From NCBI GenBank assembly GCA_038144425.1, contig JAYQNS010000002.1, positions 496,001-560,000 of the forward strand: a DNA stretch of 64,000 bases, written 5' to 3'. A program made the position numbers and the translations under genes. Below are positions 8,500 to 17,658 of the stretch, in pieces. Each line of letters opens with the position of its first letter. Within the stretch, counting starts at the first letter, position 1. The stretch comes from Salivita marina. GTDB lineage: Bacteria; Pseudomonadota; Gammaproteobacteria; Pseudomonadales; Azotimanducaceae. The notes below the pieces were generated by a model. It was not told the DNA's origin. It made no database searches and worked only from the letters and a program-made list of their open reading frames with translations.

Positions 8500-9972
8500 T
8501 TAGGCGCACTGTGCCTCGAGGTAGCGCATGAGAAGGCGCACGGGGCGCCCCGTGGCGCCCTTGTCGGCGCCGGTGCGCCAAGCCGAACCGGCGATGTCGA
8601 GGTGCGCCCAGGGATAGGCCTTGGTAAAGCGCGCGAGGAAGCAGGCGGCGGTGACGCTGCCCGCTTCCCGGCCGCCGATATTCGCCATATCGGCGAAGTT
8701 GGATTTCAGCTGCTTTTGGTAGGCCTCCCAGAGGGGCATGCGCCAGGCGCGGTCGCCGGAGCCTTCCCCGGCCTCAAGAAGCGCGGAGGCGAGGTCGTCA
8801 TTGTTGGCGTAGAGCGCCGTGGCGGGGCTGCCCAGAGCGACGACAGCGGCCCCGGTGAGGGTGGCGATATCCACCACGGATGCAGGCTTAAAGCGCTCGG
8901 CATAGGTAAGGGCGTCGCATAGCACGAGCCTGCCTTCGGCGTCCGTGTTCAGGATTTCCACCGTTTGCCCGCTCAGGGTTTTGACGATGTCCCCGGGGCG
9001 CGTGGCCACTCCCGAGGGCATATTCTCGGCGGCGGCAATGACGCCTATGACGTTCACGGGGAGCTTCGCTTCGGCTACGGCGGTGAGCGTGCCGAGGACG
9101 CTCGCGGCGCCGCACATGTCGTACTTCATTTCATCCATGGCGGGGCCGGGCTTTAGGCTTATGCCGCCCGTGTCGAAGGTGATGCCCTTGCCGACGAGCA
9201 CGTGGGGCGCAGCGCTCCGGGCGCCGCCGCTGTAGCGAAGCACGATTAGCTTCCCGGGCTGCGCCGAGCCCGCGGAGACCGCGAGGAAGGCGCCCATGCC
9301 CAGGCGCTTCATCTCTGCTTCCGACAATACCTCTACCTTAACGGTACCGTGGGCCCTGGCAATGCGTTGCGCTTCCTTAGCAAGGTAGGTGGGATGGCAA
9401 ACGTTTCCGGGCTCGTCCCCAAGGGTACGGGTCAGGTCGATGCCCCGAGCGAGGGCCTGGGCCCGGGTGAGGGCTTTCTGCTGTGCAGCGCCTGCCCGAC
9501 CGCTTTGCAGCAGCGTAAGGCTTGCCGCGGCTACGGGCTTCGCCGCCTTCAAATAGCGATGAAAACGATAGCGTGCATAGTGCGCGGCGAGCACCGTTTC
9601 CTCCGTAATCGCGGCGGGGTCAAAGCCCGCTGCGGTGCCGTCGCTGAGCAGGCACGCCAGGGATTTCGCGGGACCTTTGCAGGCGGCGCTAAAGGCCGCG
9701 GCGAGTCCTTCCCGCAGCCCTTCCACAGCGCCGTCTTCACCGCACTGAAAGAGGAGCACCCGGGAGGCCTTCAGACCCCCGGCGATCGGCAGCAGAAGCG
9801 TAGCTCCGGCGCTGGTGCCGAGATCCCCCTGGGTGAGGCAGCGGCCAGCGAGGCCGCCCAGGGCCGCATCAAGATCGAGGGCCCGGCCCTTGAGGGCCGC
9901 GCCGAAGACGGGAACCAAGAGGAGGTCGCAGGCGTGCTTCGCCGGATCGCCAGATTTGATCGCGATTTTCAT
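8500..9972 (-). CDS. pepA: cytosolic (leucyl) aminopeptidase A
   Basis: M17-family di-zinc hexameric aminopeptidase removing N-terminal residues from peptides. 490 residues, normal length. Active-site motifs are intact: GKGITFDTGGISLKPG (metal Lys and Asp), YDMCGAASVLG, and the signature NTDAEGRLVL. The N-terminal 160 residues form the less conserved macro-like domain. In some bacteria PepA is also a DNA-binding regulator; nothing here tests that. First gene of the pepA-holC-valS unit. Confidence 0.97.
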   Translation of the reverse strand: MKIAIKSGDPAKHACDLLLVPVFGAALKGRALDLDAALGGLAGRCLTQGDLGTSAGATLLLPIAGGLKASRVLLFQCGEDGAVEGLREGLAAAFSAACKGPAKSLACLLSDGTAAGFDPAAITEETVLAAHYARYRFHRYLKAAKPVAAASLTLLQSGRAGAAQQKALTRAQALARGIDLTRTLGDEPGNVCHPTYLAKEAQRIARAHGTVKVEVLSEAEMKRLGMGAFLAVSAGSAQPGKLIVLRYSGGARSAAPHVLVGKGITFDTGGISLKPGPAMDEMKYDMCGAASVLGTLTAVAEAKLPVNVIGVIAAAENMPSGVATRPGDIVKTLSGQTVEILNTDAEGRLVLCDALTYAERFKPASVVDIATLTGAAVVALGSPATALYANNDDLASALLEAGEGSGDRAWRMPLWEAYQKQLKSNFADMANIGGREAGSVTAACFLARFTKAYPWAHLDIAGSAWRTGADKGATGRPVRLLMRYLEAQCA

Positions 9973-10039
9973 GGATTTGGCTTCTTCCGTGGTCGCTGGG
10001 AAAGGACCAGTCTAGCGGAGCCGGGCGAGGGAAGCAGCG

Positions 10040-10522
10040 TTACGGTGGGGTGTAGAGCACCACGCGCGTGCCCGAAGCGCGATCGCTCCAGCTGCGTTTC
10101 ATGGGGTCGAGCAGCATCAGCCAGTAGCCGAGGCCGAAGGCGAGCAGGGAAGGGTAGGCCACGAGGTAGCGTTTGAGGGCCGCGAGCAGGGTGATGTTAT
10201 GGCCGTCCGCGTCCTGCACCCGGAGGCGCCAGGCCTGCATGCCCAGGGTTCGCCCGTAGCGAACCCAAAAAAAGGCGAAGAAGACGAAGACTTCAATAAA
10301 GAGCACGCTCGATAGGAGCGGGCCGGTGACCGTTTGCATGCCTTCCAGGGAGGCTGTGGTGGCGTCCGGGGCGAGCTCCGGTCGGGGGGCAAAGAGATTG
10401 GCCAAGCCCGTAGTGGTGAGCACGATGGCCAGCACCAGGAGGCCGTCGTAGATCATGGCCATCAGGCGCCGAAGGAGGCCCGCGGGGGGCAATTCCTCAA
10501 AGTCCGGGGTCGAAGCAGGCAC
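10040..10522 (-). CDS. RDD family membrane protein
   Basis: 160-residue inner-membrane protein with the RDD domain. The first segment follows GLLRRLMAMIYDGLLVLAIV (the Arg and Asp of the name), a second follows LSSVLFIEVFVFFAFFWVRY, and the motif GRTLGMQAWRLRV joins to a last hydrophobic segment YPSLLAFGLGYWLMLL. Function is unknown; some RDD proteins affect ion or osmotic tolerance. It lies just downstream of tRNA-Leu on the same strand. Confidence 0.88.
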   Translation of the reverse strand: MPASTPDFEELPPAGLLRRLMAMIYDGLLVLAIVLTTTGLANLFAPRPELAPDATTASLEGMQTVTGPLLSSVLFIEVFVFFAFFWVRYGRTLGMQAWRLRVQDADGHNITLLAALKRYLVAYPSLLAFGLGYWLMLLDPMKRSWSDRASGTRVVLYTPP

Positions 10523-10550
10523 GGCTGGCGATGCTCCTTAAGGGGGATGA

Positions 10551-10637
10551 TGGTGCCGGAGGTGGGACTTGAACCCACACCCCCTTGCGGGGACCGGATT
10601 TTGAATCCGGCGCGTCTACCAATTCCACCACTCCGGC
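10551..10637 (-). tRNA. tRNA-Leu(CAA)
   Basis: On the minus strand the sequence folds into a class II cloverleaf. The acceptor stem GCCGGAG pairs with CTCCGGC, followed by discriminator A and an encoded CCA end. The anticodon stem CCGGA/TCCGG encloses the loop TTCAAAA, giving anticodon CAA (reads UUG). A long variable arm (CCCCGCAAGGGGG) and the T-loop GTTCAAGTC follow. The class II structure and anticodon identify leucine. Confidence 0.97.
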
Positions 10638-10768
10638 GTGGGAGCGCGATCATACCTAGCTTCCATCCCTCCGCCAACGCGAAGTCTGGGCAGCACCACT
10701 GGACGGGAGCGTGCTGGCGGTGTCTCATGGCGCCCTGCTAAGGCGGCAGGAAACAAGGGAGAAGGGCC

Positions 10769-13144
10769 TTGAGGAACGGGGTGGCGTGGCACCTGGTGGG
10801 TGTAATCGGTCTCTGTGGTGTCCTGTGGGGCTGTGGCGGAGGCGGTGCCCTCGGGGAAAGCAACGATGGCCGCTTGGTCACGCGGAGCACGGTGGCGCTC
10901 CGGGGCACGGCAAGCCTTGGGGCTGAGCCCGCGCTGTCCGGCGGACAGTGCGTGGCTGTGACCCTCGAGGAGCAAGTGCAGCATACGGCCACCCTGGGCG
11001 GCGATGGCAGCTTTCTTCTTCTCGTTCCGCCGACCTTTGAAGGGCGTCTGCGCTGTGCCCTGTCCGCGGCCTCGGGTCTCTATCTCGAGCGCTATGTGGA
11101 TTTAACCGGTGCGCAGGAGGGGGACGACCGGCTGGGGTTGGACCTGTCCCCTTTAAGCACGCTAGTGGCCCGAAAGTTGGTGTTCGATCGCTTGGATGGA
11201 CGGCTTACGGCGCCTGCGGAGGCGGAAGGGCTCGCTTTGCTTGATGCGCCAGGGGCAGAGCTGGCCCGCCTGGCCGAGGGACTGGGCGCGGCCTTTCAGC
11301 TGCTTCGGGACGACGCCCTGACCGTGGATACGGAAGCGGTCATGCTTGATCTTTTCTTCGATGGAATCGCGGATCTTGAGCCTCTCTCGGAAAGGGCCGA
11401 TGCCCTTGCGGCGGCACTGGCCGCCTCGGGCCCTCACGCTGAGGCCTTCCGCGCTACTTTCCCGCCCCTAGCCCTCACTCTGCTGCACCATGCCGGCGGG
11501 GCGTCGGCCTTGCTGGATGCGGGGGATCTATCCTCCGACCTTCAACCCGTGGGGGGAATCGGCCGCTTTGTCACGGCGCTCCGCGCGGCCCAGGCCGCCG
11601 CCCCGGGCGCCGTGCTGACGGTGAGTGCGGGCAATCAAATCGCCCCGGGGAAGGCGCTGGCCGTGAGCCTAGAAACGGGGGCGGAGTTCTATGACGTGCG
11701 GGCCGTGGAGCAGGTGGGCTATGACTTCATTGGCGTGGGGTCCCGGGACCTCTCCCTCTCGCCGTCCCTTTTTTCGGCGTTTGCGCTTAATCTGGACCCC
11801 ACCGTTCCCGCGGTGAACTCCGTGATCGACGGTACCTTCGAGCAAAGCTGGCAGCGCCTGCGCTCGGAAGGGCGCCTGGCCAATGCGCTTCTTACCCGCG
11901 CGGCGGGGCGGCGCGTGCTGGTGCTGGGCGCCGTCGATCCAAACCTCGACCGGCGGACAGCAACACGCCAGCTGCGCTTTCCGGACCAGGACACGCTCGT
12001 GGCCACGCTCCAGGCACGCATCGATGAGGCGGCGCTGGCGGGAGCATCGGTGGTGCTGCTTCTCGTAGACCAGGGAAGCCTCGAAGCAGATCTGGCCCTT
12101 GGGGCTAGCCTCTCCGGCGTCGATGTGCTCCTGTCTGCAACGCCGGCGCTGCTGGCCTCCGAGAACGATCTTCTCGTGCCTGGGGATACGGTGGCTGGAC
12201 CCTATCCCACCCTGGGGACGGACGCCGCCGGCGCACCCCTGGCCCTAGTGGCTACGGCCGATCGTTATCGCTATCTGGGGCGTTTCCAGGCCGAGCTGGA
12301 CAGCTTTGGCGTTTTCACCCAGGCCCTGGCGCCCAGCGGTCCCCAGCGCATTCTTGGCGCCCCCGCGGAGGATGGCGTTGAGTCCGACAACACGTTGCAA
12401 ACGACCGTGCTGGATCTGCTTGCGAGTGATCTTGCGGTGCTTGAGGAAACCACTGCGGCGACCCTTGGGGTCGCGTTGGATGGGAGCGCTGCAGCTCTGC
12501 GCGCCGGGGAAACGAATTTTGCGGATCTTGTGGCCGACGCCGCCTTCGCCGCAGCCCGGAGCACGGCCTTTAACGCCGGTGCGCCGTCGCCCCAGGTAGG
12601 GATACTGGACGCAGGGAGCCTAACCTCGGACGCCGTGCTTCCCGCGGGGGCGCTGACCCGGGGGGCGTTATTCGATTTGGTGTCCAGCGAACGCACCCTC
12701 GCTGTCTTCAACCAGGTGTCCGCGGTCTCCTTGAAGGCGCTGATGGAGCAGGGTCTCGCGGAGCCCGGCGGTGACGCTTTTCTCCAGCTATCGAATTTGG
12801 CGTTGGAGGCCGATCTGACCCAGCAGGCTCAGGTGCTGGCGGAAGACGGAACGGTGGCGACGGCTGGAGCACGGGTGCGCCGCCTGGCCACGCTTAGCGG
12901 GGTGGTGCTGGTGGAAGACGGAGCGATTCTCACCTCGGCGCCCGCGCTGAACGTGGCGGTGACCAATGCCCTCTTCGAGGGGCGCTATGGCCTGCGGCTT
13001 CCGGAGCTTGGCGGCGCTTTCGTGGGCGTCGATCTGCGGCAGGCGCTCGATAGCTTCCTGCTGAACAATCTTGCGGGACAGGTGGCCGCCGATAGCTACC
13101 CCGCCGAAGGGCTCGGCCGTATTACCTTGGTCAGTGCGGATTAA
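10769..13144 (+). CDS. 5'-nucleotidase-like lipoprotein, probable pseudoenzyme
   Basis: 791-residue secreted lipoprotein: hydrophobic signal ending in the lipobox LWGC, then a Gly run. After about 200 residues without a recognised domain comes a calcineurin-like phosphoesterase-type region, then a convincing 5'-nucleotidase C-terminal domain (ETNFADLVADAAF near residue 590). The catalytic motifs of the family are altered: the usual GDN is AGNQ, and the invariant GNHE is GSRD. The first metal-binding DxH is also not found, so the enzyme is probably inactive. TTG 10769 is the longest start; GTG 10781 with GAGG 6 bases upstream is an equally good start. Confidence 0.7.
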   Translation: MRNGVAWHLVGVIGLCGVLWGCGGGGALGESNDGRLVTRSTVALRGTASLGAEPALSGGQCVAVTLEEQVQHTATLGGDGSFLLLVPPTFEGRLRCALSAASGLYLERYVDLTGAQEGDDRLGLDLSPLSTLVARKLVFDRLDGRLTAPAEAEGLALLDAPGAELARLAEGLGAAFQLLRDDALTVDTEAVMLDLFFDGIADLEPLSERADALAAALAASGPHAEAFRATFPPLALTLLHHAGGASALLDAGDLSSDLQPVGGIGRFVTALRAAQAAAPGAVLTVSAGNQIAPGKALAVSLETGAEFYDVRAVEQVGYDFIGVGSRDLSLSPSLFSAFALNLDPTVPAVNSVIDGTFEQSWQRLRSEGRLANALLTRAAGRRVLVLGAVDPNLDRRTATRQLRFPDQDTLVATLQARIDEAALAGASVVLLLVDQGSLEADLALGASLSGVDVLLSATPALLASENDLLVPGDTVAGPYPTLGTDAAGAPLALVATADRYRYLGRFQAELDSFGVFTQALAPSGPQRILGAPAEDGVESDNTLQTTVLDLLASDLAVLEETTAATLGVALDGSAAALRAGETNFADLVADAAFAAARSTAFNAGAPSPQVGILDAGSLTSDAVLPAGALTRGALFDLVSSERTLAVFNQVSAVSLKALMEQGLAEPGGDAFLQLSNLALEADLTQQAQVLAEDGTVATAGARVRRLATLSGVVLVEDGAILTSAPALNVAVTNALFEGRYGLRLPELGGAFVGVDLRQALDSFLLNNLAGQVAADSYPAEGLGRITLVSAD

Positions 13145-13191
13145 TTGCTACACTCCGCGCCCCCGGGCCCGTAAGTCCGCTGGAGCGCGCC

Positions 13192-14242
13192 ATGAAAACT
13201 TCCGATTTTGACTATGCTCTGCCGCCGGCGCTGATCGCTCAGCATCCCCCCACGGAGCGAGGCCAAAGCCGCTTGCTACACCTCCCGGGAGGCGCTGCAC
13301 CCCTCGAGCACCGCCAGGTGGCGGCCTTGCCGGGCCTGCTTCGCACGGGCGACCTCCTCGTGTTTAACGATACCCGCGTCATTCCCGCCCGGGTGTTCGG
13401 CCGTAAGGCTACGGGGGGGCAGATCGAAGTGCTCCTCGAGCGCGCCGTCAGCAGCCATCGCGCGCTTGTGCAGGTCCGGGCATCGAAGGCCCCCAAGGCC
13501 GGCAGCGAGCTCTTCCTGGGGCCAGAAGCGCTCCCCGTTTCCGTTCGCGGCCGGCGGGAGGCCCTCTTTGAGCTGGCCTTCCCCGCGGAACAGGAGGTGT
13601 TGCCTTTCTTCGAGACCGTGGGGGAGATGCCCCTGCCGCCCTACATTGAACGATCGGCGACCCTTGAAGACCATTCGCGCTATCAAACGGTATATGCGCG
13701 GCACCCGGGGGCCGTCGCGGCGCCCACGGCGGGGCTCCACTTCACCGAAGCCCTTCTGGGGGAATTGGAAGCGGCGGGCGTTGGGCAGACCACCGTTACC
13801 CTGCACGTGGGGGCGGGCACCTTTTCCCCGGTGCGCGGGGAAGAGCTAACGGCCCATCGCATGCATGAGGAACGCTACCTATTGCCGCCGGAGGCCGTGG
13901 CGGCCATCGAGGCCACTCGGGCGCGAGGGGGGCGGGTGGTCGCCGTGGGTACTACGGTGGTGCGGGTTTTGGAGACCGCCGCCCGGCGCCCCGGGGGCCT
14001 CGCCCCCACAGCGGGGAAACGGATATCTTCATCTTCCCCCCTTCCCCTTTCGCGTGGTGGATGGGCTGATGACCAACTTTCACCTGCCCCAGTCCACGCT
14101 GCTGATGCTCGTGTCGGCCTTCGCCGGATGGAGCGCCGTGCGCGAAGCCTATGAGGCGGCCGTGGCAGAGGGCTATCGGTTCTTTTCCTATGGCGATGCG
14201 ATGCTGCTCTGGCGGGCGCCCGTGCCGGAGGTAGGGGTATGA
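13192..14242 (+). CDS. queA: S-adenosylmethionine:tRNA ribosyltransferase-isomerase (two frameshifts in this sequence)
   Basis: Makes epoxyqueuosine from preQ1-modified tRNA. Residues 1 to about 270 read in one frame (FNDTRVIPARV, AAPTAGLHFT, TLHVGAGTFSPV, AVGTTVVRVLE). The C-terminus VVDGLMTNFHLPQSTLLMLV reads in another. Between them GETDIFIF is in the third frame. Adding one G to the G4 run at 14013-14016 and one C to the C6 run at 14036-14041 restores a normal 350-residue QueA. Two independent missing bases in one otherwise perfect gene point to sequence error. The stop overlaps the tgt start (ATGA). Confidence 0.9.
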
Positions 14243-15375
14243 AGTTTGAGCTCCTGGCGCAGGACGGGCAGGCCCGGGCCGGGCGTTTGCACCTGGTCCA
14301 TGGGGTGGTTGAGACGCCGATTTTTATGCCCGTGGGCACCTACGGCACGGTGAAAGCGCTGACGCCCCGGGACCTGGACGCCGCGGGCGCGCAGATCATT
14401 CTTGGTAACACCTTCCACCTGATGCTGCGCCCCGGGGAGGACATCATTGCCGAGCTGGGCGGACTTCACGATTTCATGGGCTACCACGGGCCCATCCTCA
14501 CCGATTCCGGCGGCTTCCAGGTCTGGAGCCTGGGCGCCCTGCGCAAGGTGCGGGAAAGCGGGGTGACCTTCCAGTCCCCCGTGGATGGTCGGCGCATCGA
14601 GCTCACCCCGGAGCGATCCATGGAGGTGCAGCGCGCGCTGAACTCCGACGTGGTGATGTGCTTCGATGAGTGCACGCCCTTTCCGGCCACGGAGGACGAA
14701 GCTCGCGTCTCCATGGAGCTTTCCCTGCGCTGGGCCGCCCGGTCCAAGGGTGCCCATGGCGATAGCCCAAATGCGCTTTTTGGCATCGTCCAGGGGGGCA
14801 TGTATCCGACGCTTCGCCGGGCTTCCCTTGACGGTTTACAGGGCCTGGGCTTTGACGGCTACGCCATTGGTGGGTTGTCCGTGGGGGAGCCGAAGCCTGC
14901 CATGCTTGGGGTGCTGGAGCAGCTCATGCCCCAAATGCCCGCAGCGGCCCCACGTTACCTCATGGGCGTGGGCACGCCCTCGGATCTGGTTGAAGGGGTA
15001 GTGCGGGGCGTGGACATGTTTGACTGCGTCATGCCGACCCGCAACGCCCGTAACGGCCATCTGTTCACCCACGGCGGGGTGGTGCGGATTCGCAATGCAC
15101 GCCATCGCCGCGACGATAGCCCGCTCGATGAGGCCTGCGCCTGCTACACCTGCCAGAACTTCTCCCGGGCCTACCTTCATCACTTGGATCGCTGCGGAGA
15201 AATGCTTGGGGCGCAGCTGGGGACGATTCACAACATCACCTACTACCTGGCGCTCATGGCGCAATTGCGGGGGGCTATCCGCTCCGGTACATTGCCGACC
15301 CTCGTGAGAGAGCTCTACGAGCGTTGGAATCTTGAGCGGCCTGATGCGGCCGCAGACCCTTGGAGCGTGGCATGA
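14239..15375 (+). CDS. tgt: tRNA-guanine transglycosylase
   Basis: Exchanges guanine-34 for preQ1 in tRNAs with GUN anticodons, the step before QueA. 378 residues. The active-site region DSGGFQVWSLG, the nucleophile Asp in GVDMFDCVMPTRNARNG, and the zinc site CACYTCQ followed by HHLDRCGE are all intact. Overlaps queA by 4 bases upstream and yajC by 4 bases downstream, so queA-tgt-yajC-secD-secF form one tightly packed operon, the standard gammaproteobacterial order. Confidence 0.98.
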   Translation: MKFELLAQDGQARAGRLHLVHGVVETPIFMPVGTYGTVKALTPRDLDAAGAQIILGNTFHLMLRPGEDIIAELGGLHDFMGYHGPILTDSGGFQVWSLGALRKVRESGVTFQSPVDGRRIELTPERSMEVQRALNSDVVMCFDECTPFPATEDEARVSMELSLRWAARSKGAHGDSPNALFGIVQGGMYPTLRRASLDGLQGLGFDGYAIGGLSVGEPKPAMLGVLEQLMPQMPAAAPRYLMGVGTPSDLVEGVVRGVDMFDCVMPTRNARNGHLFTHGGVVRIRNARHRRDDSPLDEACACYTCQNFSRAYLHHLDRCGEMLGAQLGTIHNITYYLALMAQLRGAIRSGTLPTLVRELYERWNLERPDAAADPWSVA

Positions 15376-15713
15376 ATTGGTTGATTTCCCCGGCTCAGGC
15401 CGCCGAGGCCGGCGCTCAGGCGCAACCGGATTGGTGGGGCTGGGTATGGCTCGCCTTCCTCATTGTATTTTTCTATTTCTTTTTGATCCGGCCCCAGCGA
15501 AAGCGGGAGAAGGCTCAGGCGGCGCTCATGGCGGCCCTGAATAAGGGGGACGAAGTGGTCACCCAAGCGGGTTTGGTGGGCGTTATCGCCAAGGTTGAGG
15601 ACGATTTCGTGCAGGTGAAGGTGGGACCTACCACGCTGCGTTTCCAGAAGGCCGCAGTGATTAGCACCTTGCCTAAGGGCACGCTAAAGCAGCTCGACGC
15701 CGAGGGGGGCTGA
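15372..15713 (+). CDS. yajC: preprotein translocase subunit YajC
   Basis: 113-residue inner-membrane accessory of SecDF. One transmembrane segment (WVWLAFLIVFFYFFLIRPQ, about residues 25-43) ends in the family hallmark RPQRKR, followed by a small cytoplasmic domain with KGDEVVTQAGLVG. ATG 15372 is chosen over the upstream in-frame ATG at 15360 because GGAG lies 6 bases before it and the ATGA overlap with the tgt stop indicates coupling. Confidence 0.96.
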   Translation: MNWLISPAQAAEAGAQAQPDWWGWVWLAFLIVFFYFFLIRPQRKREKAQAALMAALNKGDEVVTQAGLVGVIAKVEDDFVQVKVGPTTLRFQKAAVISTLPKGTLKQLDAEGG

Positions 15714-17650
15714 TGAGCGAAGGGCCCCGCGCCGGAGCCCCCGGCGCCTTTCTAGGCGGCGCAGCTCCGCGGCGCCGCGCCCCGGAGCAATTGAACCGTA
15801 CGGGATGGGGCAAGCGCATCGCTCTGCTCCTCGCGCTTGTGTTCGGCGTGATCTACGCCATCCCCAATCTCTATCCGCCGGATTATGCGCTTCAGCTCTC
15901 TCCCCGGGAGGAAGCGGAGCGTCCCTTGTCCGAAGCCTTCGCTGCAGCCCAGGCGGCCCTTGCCGAGGCGGGGCTGGGAAGCTTCGGTGCGATCCTGGAA
16001 GATCGAGCCGCGCTCCTGCGCTTTGACAGCAACGATGCCCAGCTTCGGGCCCAGGAAGTCGTTAAGGAGGCGCTGGTTCGCGGGGGCTTCGGCGACGATT
16101 TTATCGTGGCCCTAAACCTGGCCTCTACCACCCCCACTTGGTTGGAGGATTTAGGGGCCCAGCGCATGAACTTCGGCCTTGATCTTTCAGGGGGAGTCCA
16201 CTTTTTACTCGAGGTGGACATGGAGCGGGCCGTCGCCGATCGCCTTCGTGCCTTCGAAGACGAGGTGCGCACCCTTTTTCGCGCCGAGCGGCTTCGCTAT
16301 CTGCGCCCCGTGCAGACGGAGCAAGGCGCTCGGCGCATGATCATCCGTTTCCGCGATGAAGCCGATCGCGACGAAGCTCGGCGCCTCCTCGCCGATCGCG
16401 TGCTCGAGTTCACCGTCACGGCGGAACTCATCGACGATGCCCCCGCGCTCCAGCTGATCTTGCGCTCGGAGGTGGTGAAGGACATCGAGGACTACGCGAT
16501 TGATCAAAACCTTGTCAGCCTGCGCAAACGGGTGAATGAGCTTGGGGTCTCCGAGCCCCTCGTGCAGCGCCTCGGACGCAATCGTATCGTGCTCGACCTT
16601 CCCGGTATTCAGGACTCCACCCGAGCCAAGGACATTATTGGGAAGGTGGCTAACCTCGAGTTTCGCCTCGTGGCGGAACCTGACGCGCCGCGCTCCGATG
16701 TAGAGAGCTACGATTACGAGTTCCGGTCGATCGATCTCGAAAGGGCGCTGATTGTGTCTGGGGATCGGGTTTCCAATGCGCAAGCCGGCTACGACCCTGA
16801 AACTTCCATGCCCCAGGTGAATATCACCCTGGATGGGCGGGGTGGGCAGCGAATGAACGAAGCGACCCGGGGGAACATCGGGCGCTCCATGGCCATCCTC
16901 TTCAAGGAGACGCGGACGCGCACGCGCTACGTCGAAATCGATGGGGAAACGGTGGTTCGGCAAATACCTTACGAGACCCAGCGCCTCATCAGCGTGGCCA
17001 CCATTCAGGCTGCCCTGGGCAATCGCTTCCGCATTACGGGCCTTTCCCAGCGGGAAGCTTCGGACCTGGCTCTACTGCTCCGGGCCGGCGCCCTCGCCGC
17101 CCCCATGTACATCGTGGAGGAGCGTACCGTTGGGGCCTCCCTTGGGGAGGACAACATCCGCGCGGGGATGCTCTCCGTAGCTGTGGGCTTCGGGCTTGTT
17201 CTTCTGTTTATGGTGGCTTACTACAAATTCTTTGGCCTGGCGGCGAACGTAGCCCTGGCGGCGAACTTGGTGCTTCTGACGGCGGTGATGTCTCTCCTCG
17301 GCGCCACGCTGACCCTCCCGGGCATCGCGGGTATCGTATTGACCGTGGGCATGGCTGTGGATGCGAACGTTCTGATCTTCTCCCGTATCCGGGAAGAGCT
17401 GGCAAACCGCTCGCCCCAGCAGGCGATCCATGCGGGCTTTGATCGAGCCTTTATCACTATTTTCGATGCCAACCTCACCACCTTCCTCGTGGCCATCGTG
17501 CTGTATGCCATCGGTTCCGGGCCCGTGAAGGGCTTCGCCGTGACCCTGGCCATTGGCATCGTGACCTCCATGTTTACGGCGATCGTCCTGACCCGGGCGC
17601 TCATTAATGCCCTTTACGGGGGCCGCCGCGTCGCGCGGCTGGCGATCTAG
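15713..17650 (+). CDS. secD: protein translocase subunit SecD
   Basis: Proton-driven accessory of SecYEG that helps release exported proteins in the periplasm. 645 residues: an N-terminal extension of about 28 residues rich in Pro, Ala and Arg, a first membrane segment (IALLLALVFGVIYAIP), the periplasmic P1 domain with FGLDLSGGVHFLLEVD, and a C-terminal five-segment RND-type bundle including GIAGIVLTVGMAVDANVLIF. The start codon shares one base with the yajC stop (TGATG). Confidence 0.97.
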   Translation: MSEGPRAGAPGAFLGGAAPRRRAPEQLNRTGWGKRIALLLALVFGVIYAIPNLYPPDYALQLSPREEAERPLSEAFAAAQAALAEAGLGSFGAILEDRAALLRFDSNDAQLRAQEVVKEALVRGGFGDDFIVALNLASTTPTWLEDLGAQRMNFGLDLSGGVHFLLEVDMERAVADRLRAFEDEVRTLFRAERLRYLRPVQTEQGARRMIIRFRDEADRDEARRLLADRVLEFTVTAELIDDAPALQLILRSEVVKDIEDYAIDQNLVSLRKRVNELGVSEPLVQRLGRNRIVLDLPGIQDSTRAKDIIGKVANLEFRLVAEPDAPRSDVESYDYEFRSIDLERALIVSGDRVSNAQAGYDPETSMPQVNITLDGRGGQRMNEATRGNIGRSMAILFKETRTRTRYVEIDGETVVRQIPYETQRLISVATIQAALGNRFRITGLSQREASDLALLLRAGALAAPMYIVEERTVGASLGEDNIRAGMLSVAVGFGLVLLFMVAYYKFFGLAANVALAANLVLLTAVMSLLGATLTLPGIAGIVLTVGMAVDANVLIFSRIREELANRSPQQAIHAGFDRAFITIFDANLTTFLVAIVLYAIGSGPVKGFAVTLAIGIVTSMFTAIVLTRALINALYGGRRVARLAI

Positions 17651-17658
17651 GAGCGATC

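Noticed and set aside
9349..10176. 275-codon plus-strand ORF antisense to pepA
   Set aside because: Shadow of pepA codons; low-complexity Gly/Arg composition.
10638..10768. Possible phage attachment site next to tRNA-Leu
   Set aside because: No integrase, no repeat of the tRNA 3' end and no foreign-looking genes nearby.
13192..14154. queA as a shorter protein with a novel C-terminus
   Set aside because: The conserved QueA C-terminus follows in the other frames; the novel tail is an artefact of missing bases.
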